Assembly: GCF_000247815.1 (NCBI RefSeq)
Contig: NC_021677.1
Location: 58,348,911 to 58,412,910 of the forward strand
DNA length: 64,000 nucleotides
DNA from: Ficedula albicollis
Taxonomy: Eukaryota > Chordata > Aves > Passeriformes > Muscicapidae
Direction of reading: 5' to 3'
The notes below the pieces were generated by a model. The model was not told the DNA's origin and did no database searches. It worked only from the letters and a program-made list of their open reading frames with translations. Positions 57,231-64,000 of the stretch are shown here, piece after piece; the first letter of the stretch is position 1, and each line of letters opens with the position of its first letter. A program made the translations under genes and the position numbers.

Positions 57231-60190
57231 TGCTCATCCCACAGCTGCCATGGAATCCCCAGACCCCAGTCTCAGGAGAAATACTTAGCTCCTAGAAATA
57301 TCAAAGGAAATAAAAATAAAGGTGCCCCTCTCCATGAGGATGATGTGTGCAGACTGCCTCTGGCACTGTCAGCTGTGCTGGTACTGGCAGTGCCAGCAGG
57401 GCTCTGTGGGAAGGACACTCCTGCCTGGAACCTGCAAATCTGGTCGGGCAGACTTCTCCACATTCATCTGATACAGGTAAGGCTCACTGTATGCTGAGCC
57501 TGACTTTAAATCCAGGGAAATCAATGAAAAAAAACCAGCACAAACTCCTGTCAAGTTCACTCAATTTCAAAATAGGCCCTGAGGAAAAAAAAAACAACAA
57601 AAACTTAACCTTATTAAGGCTCTGAATTACAGATCCAGATTTATAAAGCTAAGGCTATAGGTGCTAATCTCCTTTCCATAATGGAATAAACAAAGCTGAA
57701 GGCAGAAGTATTGTATTTTTAGACAGGATTTTATAAAGCACCTTGCCTTGGTCTGTGGATTTCCACTGCCAAACTTACTATTAACTTTTGAGGGAGCACC
57801 CATGCTGGCCCAGCATGGCTGCTTTTGAAAAATCTCACCATCTGCACTGAATTTTTATGCACACAGAAAAGAACAGTCTCCCTGCTAGTGACACATTGTG
57901 GGCACAAAGCACACAGCCATCCCACTGCTGACAGGAGGGGGTTCTGCCTGGTTCCCCTTGGAATAAATGAATGAATTTCCTAGGAAATGCTGTCTTGAGA
58001 GCTGTTTCTTAAAAAAACAAACTGACACCATCACTGATATCATTGGCTGGTTTTTTTTCCTAAAACTCCAGGGAACATTTGGACAAACAGTGTTTTTCTG
58101 ACTGCTCTGATCTCTCTGCTTTTGACCACAACAATCACTTAAATATAAAATGGAAGAGGCTTTTGTAGGAGCCTAGAAGATGGGTCATTATCCTAAGATT
58201 TAGTTTCTCATCTCATGTGAATTACTGTTACTCTTTACAGGTGATTCACCCAGAGCTGTGTGAAGCCCAAGGATCCTGGATAAGCTGGGCCAGGTGGAAT
58301 TCCTGGCTGGGCATGCTGAGCTCTCTGCAGTCCCACTCTGACTCCTCCTGGGCTGCCTGCATTCAGGAACCAGTGACACCGACCTTTGTGCCAGGCCAGC
58401 AGGGACACACCAGATCCCATATGTCACCCCAAATGCCACACAGCCTCCAACAGACCCCAAACTGCCCCTCAACAATGCTGGCTGGTGTTACCCCCATGTC
58501 ACATCAAGTACTTAACCCTTGACTCTCATTGGTCTGGGCTCCCTTTTCAGCTGGCAGAGGGGAACAGATGCTTTCCCAACCCACTTCAGGCCCTCCAAAT
58601 TTGACTCACCATCTGACAAGGCTACCAAAGTTCCCAAATGAGGTGCCTTAGGTGGCTGCCTGATTGCTGGTAAAGCAACTCAGAGTGCTCATCCCACAGC
58701 TGCCATGGAATCCCCACACCCCAGTCTTAGGAGGCTGCTCATCCCACAGCTGCCATGGAATCCCCAGACCCCAGTCTCAGGAGAAATACTTAGCTCCTAG
58801 AAATATCAAAGGAAATAAAAATAAAGGTGCCCCTCTCCATGAGGGTGATGTGTGCAGACTGCCTCTGGCACTGTCAGCTGTGCTGGTACTGGCAGTGCCA
58901 GCAGGGCTCTGTGGGAAGGACACTCCTGCCTGGAACCTGCAAATCTGGTCGGGCAGACTTCTCCACATTCATCTGATACAGGTAAGGCTCACTGTATGCT
59001 GAGCCTGACTTTAAATCCAGGGAAATCAATGAAAAAAAACCAGCACAAACTCCTGTCAAGTTCACTCAATTTCAAAATAGGCCCTGAGGAAAAAAAAACC
59101 AACAAAAACTTAACCTTATTAAGGCTCTGAATTACAGATCCAGATTTATAAAGCTAAGGCTATAGGTGCTAATCTCCTTTCCATAATGGAATAAACAAAG
59201 CTGAAGGCAGAAGTATTGTATTTTTAGACAGGATTTTATAAAGCACCTTGCCTTGGTCTGTGGATTTCCACTGCCAAACTTACTATTAACTTTTGAGGGA
59301 GCACCCATGCTGGCCCAGCATGGCTGCTTTTGAAAAATCTCACCATCTGCACTGAATTTTTATGCACACAGAAAAGAACAGTCTCCCTGCTAGTGACACA
59401 TTGTGGGCACAAAGCACACAGCCATCCCACTGCTGACAGGAGGGGGTTCTGCCTGGTTCCCCTTGGAATAAATGAATGAATTTCCTAGGAAATGCTGTCT
59501 TGAGAGCTGTTTCTTAAAAAAACAAACTGACACCATCACTGATATCATTGGCTGGTTTTTTTTCCTAAAACTCCAGGGAACATTTGGACAAACAGTGTTT
59601 TTCTGACTGCTCTGATCTCTCTGCTTTTGACCACAACAATCACTTAAATATAAAATGGAAGAGGCTTTTGTAGGAGCCTAGAAGATGGGTCATTATCCTA
59701 AGATTTAGTTTCTCATCTCATGTGAATTACTGTTACTCTTTACAGGTGATTCACCCAGAGCTGTGTGAAGCCCAAGGATCCTGTATAAGCTGGGCCAGGT
59801 GGAATTCCTGGCTGGGCATGCTGAGCTCTCTGCAGTCCCACTCTGACTCCTCCTGGGCTGCCTGCATTCAGGAACCAGTGACACCGACCTTTGTGCCAGG
59901 CCAGCAGGGACACACCAGATCCCATATGTCACCCCAAATGCCACACAGCCTCCAACAGACCCCAAACTGCCCCTCAACAATGCTGGCTGGTGTTACCCCC
60001 ATGTCACATCAAGTACTTAACCCTTGACTCTCATTGGTCTGGGCTCCCTTTTCAGCTGGCAGAGGGGAACAGATGCTTTCCCAACCCACTTCAGGCCCTC
60101 CAAATTTGACTCACCATCTGACAAGGCTACCAAAGTTCCCAAATGAGGTGCCTTAGGTGGCTGCCTGATTGCTGGTAAAGCAACTCAGAG
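57231..60190. repeat. 1505-bp tandem duplication with nested 50-bp partial copy
   Basis: Copy 1 is 57231-58685 and copy 2 is 58736-60190, at a constant offset of 1505. Between them, 58686-58735 is a third copy of the first 50 bases of the unit (TGCTCATCCCACAGCTGCCA onward, with CACACC and CTTAGG variants). The long copies differ at only a few sites (GAGGATG/GAGGGTG, CCTGGATAAG/CCTGTATAAG, and a change in an A-run). Confidence 0.97.
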
Positions 60191-62798
60191 CAGGAGTCAA
60201 GTGATGCTCACCTGACATTGCTACCAGGCACAAGGAGCTGCCAACTGCCTTATTCCTGTTATGAATGAAACAAATGAATCACAAAATGAAATAAGCACTG
60301 TCTCCACTGACCCCATCGAGGAAAAAAAAATAGAAATGGGACATAAATGAGGAAAGTCTGTCTTTACACTGCTCAGCCCTTGAATTTTTAGCACATTCAC
60401 ACATCAAGTCCCTGCAAGTCTCTTTGGCCTCTGCAACATGTGACCATGGAGAAGGATATCCAGGGTACCGTGTGTCTATCTGGAAATGTGCCCCTTGGAA
60501 TATTCAGATTTTACTATTTTAGCTGTGGAAGATCTGAAGCTCTCAGGCCCCTCTTGCTTACACAGGCACCAACTGTATGTCTTGCTTATAAGTCCATTTG
60601 GTCAGGAGGGATTCCCAAATCCCCACCAAAACTTATTTCTAAGCTAGGGAGACAAGAAACATCAGGCAAAAACCTTGGTGCCTCTTGCTGAGGCACCACA
60701 TCAGATCAAAACTCAGAATTACAGATTTTCTATCTAGACCTCCCATGGTTACAACAAAGGCCAGAATTGCACAACAATACATATTTTCTATCACAATACA
60801 AAAGTTAGTCAACTTGAAGGCAAGGTGATTTTCAAAAAACTCCTTGTCTGTGCTCACTAAAGTTACACCTAGATGACATCTAAAGTGCAGGTTTTTAGCT
60901 CATGTCCTCATCAAAGTTTAGCACTCTCCACCTACAAGGTTGTATTTTTATTTTGTGGCAGGAAAGCAGTTCTTAATGTTATTGACAATTCCAGTGGGTT
61001 CAGCCATCAAGTACTTCAAACTCATCTCCACAGTCAAATACTGCTGCTCTAAGACTGGACTGCTGCTCTCAGATACTCTCCCATGAATAAATAATTGCTT
61101 GAGTCCTAATGGAAAGCCATGGAGGCTCAGGGAAAGCAGAATGACTGTACTGTCCTGAGAAAAAGAAATTAAAAGGGCATTATTTTAATACCATCATGCT
61201 GAAATGCATCACCCACAATAGATAAATTAAAGCTAATGAACCCCTGCAACTTTTCTAGATGGATTTGCAGACATGGAGCAATAGGTGGCTCGTGTCCTCT
61301 CTGGATTTTGGGGACATCATTTGTCCTCCATCTCTGTTCTCAAACAGACTCCACAGCGCTTTACTTCACAAATGGTTTGCAAACTTCTCCCTGGTTTTGC
61401 ATGAGGAATGATTCCACAGCACCTGGAACAATCCCAGGGCTGTGAGAGCACAGGACACTGTTTGGGGGTGGTGGTGTGGGTGCTGCAGTGTGCTCTGTCC
61501 TGGGCTGTTAACAGGACAGCAACCGCACCATGACACAGCAGCTGCTTTCCCATCGAGGTTATGTCCAAGAGCATTTGGAATCAGCTTTTAAACACTGGGT
61601 GACTTCCCATCCCACCTCCCATTGTCCCTGTGGTGACTTGGGAAGCACCACAGTGGTACAAACACAAACTCATCCTGATTCCTCTCCAGCCAATCCCTTA
61701 ATTCTGTGCTGCAGGTACTGGATCCCTGAGTTCCCCCTGCACACACCTGCATCTCCACAGCCATCCCACCCACCTGGAACTCAACCCTTGGGCATTTGGT
61801 TTGCTGCCCCCACCCCAAGCGCTTGCTGGCACTCCTGGCACCACCAGCAACCATCACCATGGCTGGAATGACTCAAAACAGAGCACACCCAACAGGATGG
61901 CAACGTTTATCAACAGCCTCTCATCCCTCCACAGCAACCAGGGCGGCTCTGCCCAGGCACGGAGCAGGAGCAGCTGACACCCAGGTGATGCTGGGATGCA
62001 GCACCTGCCCCAGATTGATCCTGCAGGGATGAGGCAGAAACACTCCACACATGCCCAGATGAGCCTGCCTGGCAGACTTCTTTGCCAAGTGTTTCTCCAC
62101 CCCAGTTTTCCTCAAGCAGGAGCAGTGCACAGCCACATGGCACCTACATTCCACAGGAGTCAGAGCTCGGCGCTGGTGACACATGACTCAAACACGCAGT
62201 GAGCCGCTCTTAATCCCAGCAGCCGGGCGAGCAGAGCTCCCCTCTGTCCTCAGCTGCCCTTTCTGGGCAGCTGCAGCTTTTCCTGGCACCTGACTAGAAA
62301 CCCTGTGGCTTTTACCTCATGTGCACGAGGTAAAACACGGATTTGGGCTTAGAGCCTTCCTGCATCTTGAAAGGGAAGTGTTTGGGTTTAGCACTGTCCA
62401 GCTGCTAAGGTGGCATCAGGGCTGCTTTTCAGAACCCAGAGACAGCAAGATCCTTTTTTCTGGCGATTTCAGTGTCCTCCTCCAGCAGCACAGCCACAGT
62501 GCTCTCCAGCAGCACTTGCCCTTTCATACCCTGTCCCATCCATGCTTTTCAGGGCAGTCAGGGCGCTGCACGCCTGGCAGTGCCCTTCAGAGAACTGCAG
62601 CAATGCAGGGGGAACCTAGTGCTTTCCCACACCCCATAAAAACCTCAAAGGCAAGGGGAAGGCCCCGTGTGTGGCACAGCTGCAGGCTCTGCCCCGGGCA
62701 GAGGACAGCACTTCACCTTACTCATGTTACAAGCAGTTACAGGAATGGAGACATTTCCCGGGTGGCTCTGGCCAAGCTCCCCCCACAGGACTTCAGGG

Positions 62799-62985
62799 AA
62801 TCATAGAAGAGAATCACAGAATGGTTGTGGTTAGAAAGGACCCTAAAGGTTATCTCATTCCAACCCAGCTGCCATGGGCAGGGACACCTTCCCCTAGAGC
62901 AGGCTGCTCCAAGCCCCCTCCAGCCTGGCCTTGAACACTTCCAGGCATGGGGCACCAACAGCTTCTCTGGGAAGGCTGTTCAGGT
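62799..62985 (-). mobile_element. CR1 LINE 3' fragment
   Basis: The plus strand reads GAATCATAGAAGAGAATCAC, AGAATGGTTGTGGTTAGAAA, GGACCCTAAAGGTTATCTC, then GGCTGCTCCAAGCCCCCTCC and CAACAGCTTCTCTGGGAAGG. This is the reverse complement of a CR1 3' end including its terminal ATTCTATG-type repeats. Confidence 0.9.
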
Positions 62986-63098
62986 GGCAGGCTCAGTGAC
63001 TTCAGCCAGCCCCACTCTTCCCTATCACACACCCCAAATTTTGCCAGACCCTGCTCATATCACACTCTGCTGCTCCATAGCTGCTCCCTAGCACGGGC

Positions 63099-63142
63099 TG
63101 AGCCATTCCCAGGATCAAGTTGAGCCATTCCTAGGACCAAGT
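63099..63142. repeat. 22-bp tandem duplication
   Basis: TGAGCCATTCCCAGGATCAA and TGAGCCATTCCTAGGACCAA, each ending GT, lie side by side with two differences. Confidence 0.85.
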
Positions 63143-64000
63143 GCCACCCAAATGAGCGAGACTGGAAAAGCCCCGCCCTGCCTCCACGCCAGTCCTACAC
63201 GGGTCTGTCATTGGTATAAACCACAAGCTACTTCATGACTTTCTGGCACCCACAATCAGCATCACCAGCCAGCGAGTGGGACGGGCTGTACACACATGAG
63301 AGCAAAACCACAGAGGGGTTAACCCTGCAGTGGAATGGCAGAAAACCCACGGTGCTACTGAGAGCTCTCAGAGTCACCAGAGAGCCAGAGGCTGTGACTC
63401 ACTGGGAGAGCTGCACAAGAATAGGGCTTTCAGCAAGACCCACAGGAATTTCTGCAGGGAAATTCTTCCCCTAGAGACAGGCAAGGGGACTGGCCTCACC
63501 TTTCCCACCAGGGAGCAGATCCGATGACTGCTCTGCCAGAAGAGGAATTCACTATTGTCCGGCTGGTTGTTTCCAGTCAGGCTAAAAATGGGATCACAGG
63601 AGACTAATTGCTCCAGTGGAGGGAAAAAAAGAACCAGTCTGGAGTGACGGAATTATTTTGTAGACTGTTGTTGTTTGGGTTTGTTTCCATCCTGGCTTAA
63701 CGAGCATTAATGACTTCAGATGGGGGGAGGAAAGCCATTAGGGAGAACACGATCCACACAGATACCTCTGGCTCAGCACACACTTCTGTCCCAGCCAACC
63801 TCCACAGCCCTGATGGCATCCCTCCCTCCTCCAGCCCTTCAGAATGCAGGAAGGTGGCTGAGAGCAAAGGGAAATGTTAATTTTTCCCTTTTAATTGGCC
63901 TGGCTGGAAGTGCCAGCCTCCCTGCAGCTCAAATATTTGAGCATGTTAGCTATGCTCGGCAGCTTCTCCAGAAAAACTGCTGTCCCTCCTCAGTGGCAGG

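Overview
This is a vertebrate nuclear window, almost certainly from a bird. It is non-coding over more than 98% of its length. It carries many short, 5'-truncated copies with the CR1 3'-end signature (GGTCCCTTCCAACCCAAACCATTCTGTG and variants) on both strands, and short vertebrate-style exons with GT/AG introns. There are no bacterial operons, and I could not support any second protein-coding gene.

The one gene I can support is on the minus strand: the last four coding exons of protein kinase C eta (PRKCH). In transcript order they are 49074-48936, 48019-47831, 29789-29646 and 28258-28112. All four join in frame with canonical splice sites. They encode 205 complete residues, from the catalytic-loop Asp through the activation loop, the AGC C-tail turn and hydrophobic motifs, and the stop codon. 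The upstream exons (C2, C1 and kinase N-lobe) were not found between 49075 and 64000 and should lie beyond the right edge. Positions 1 to about 27 kb lie downstream of the gene.

Layout: 1-13640 is intergenic, with CR1 fragments, a GGAA/GGAG minisatellite and a (GAAA)n microsatellite. 13641-16252 is a 1306-bp tandem duplication. 18337-20410 is a 2-kb satellite-like array with a 40-bp higher-order unit built from CATC and CAT. 20411-27750 is intergenic, with several short tandem duplications. 27751-28111 is the probable PRKCH 3' UTR, including a 126-bp tandem duplication. 28112-49074 is the PRKCH 3' half. Its 18-kb intron holds three C-homopolymer tracts (795, 771 and 43 bp), a CR1 copy, tRNA-derived SINE-like fossils and three further tandem duplications. 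49075-64000 is presumed PRKCH intron, with a 1505-bp tandem duplication and a CR1 fragment.

The most notable structural signals are as follows. The two very long poly-C tracts are each bounded by 20-32 bp direct repeats of flanking sequence; assembly or sequencing artefact is the leading explanation. The 40-bp CATC/CAT array looks perfectly homogenised. There are about ten independent local tandem duplications in 64 kb. I found no evidence for a new multi-gene system.
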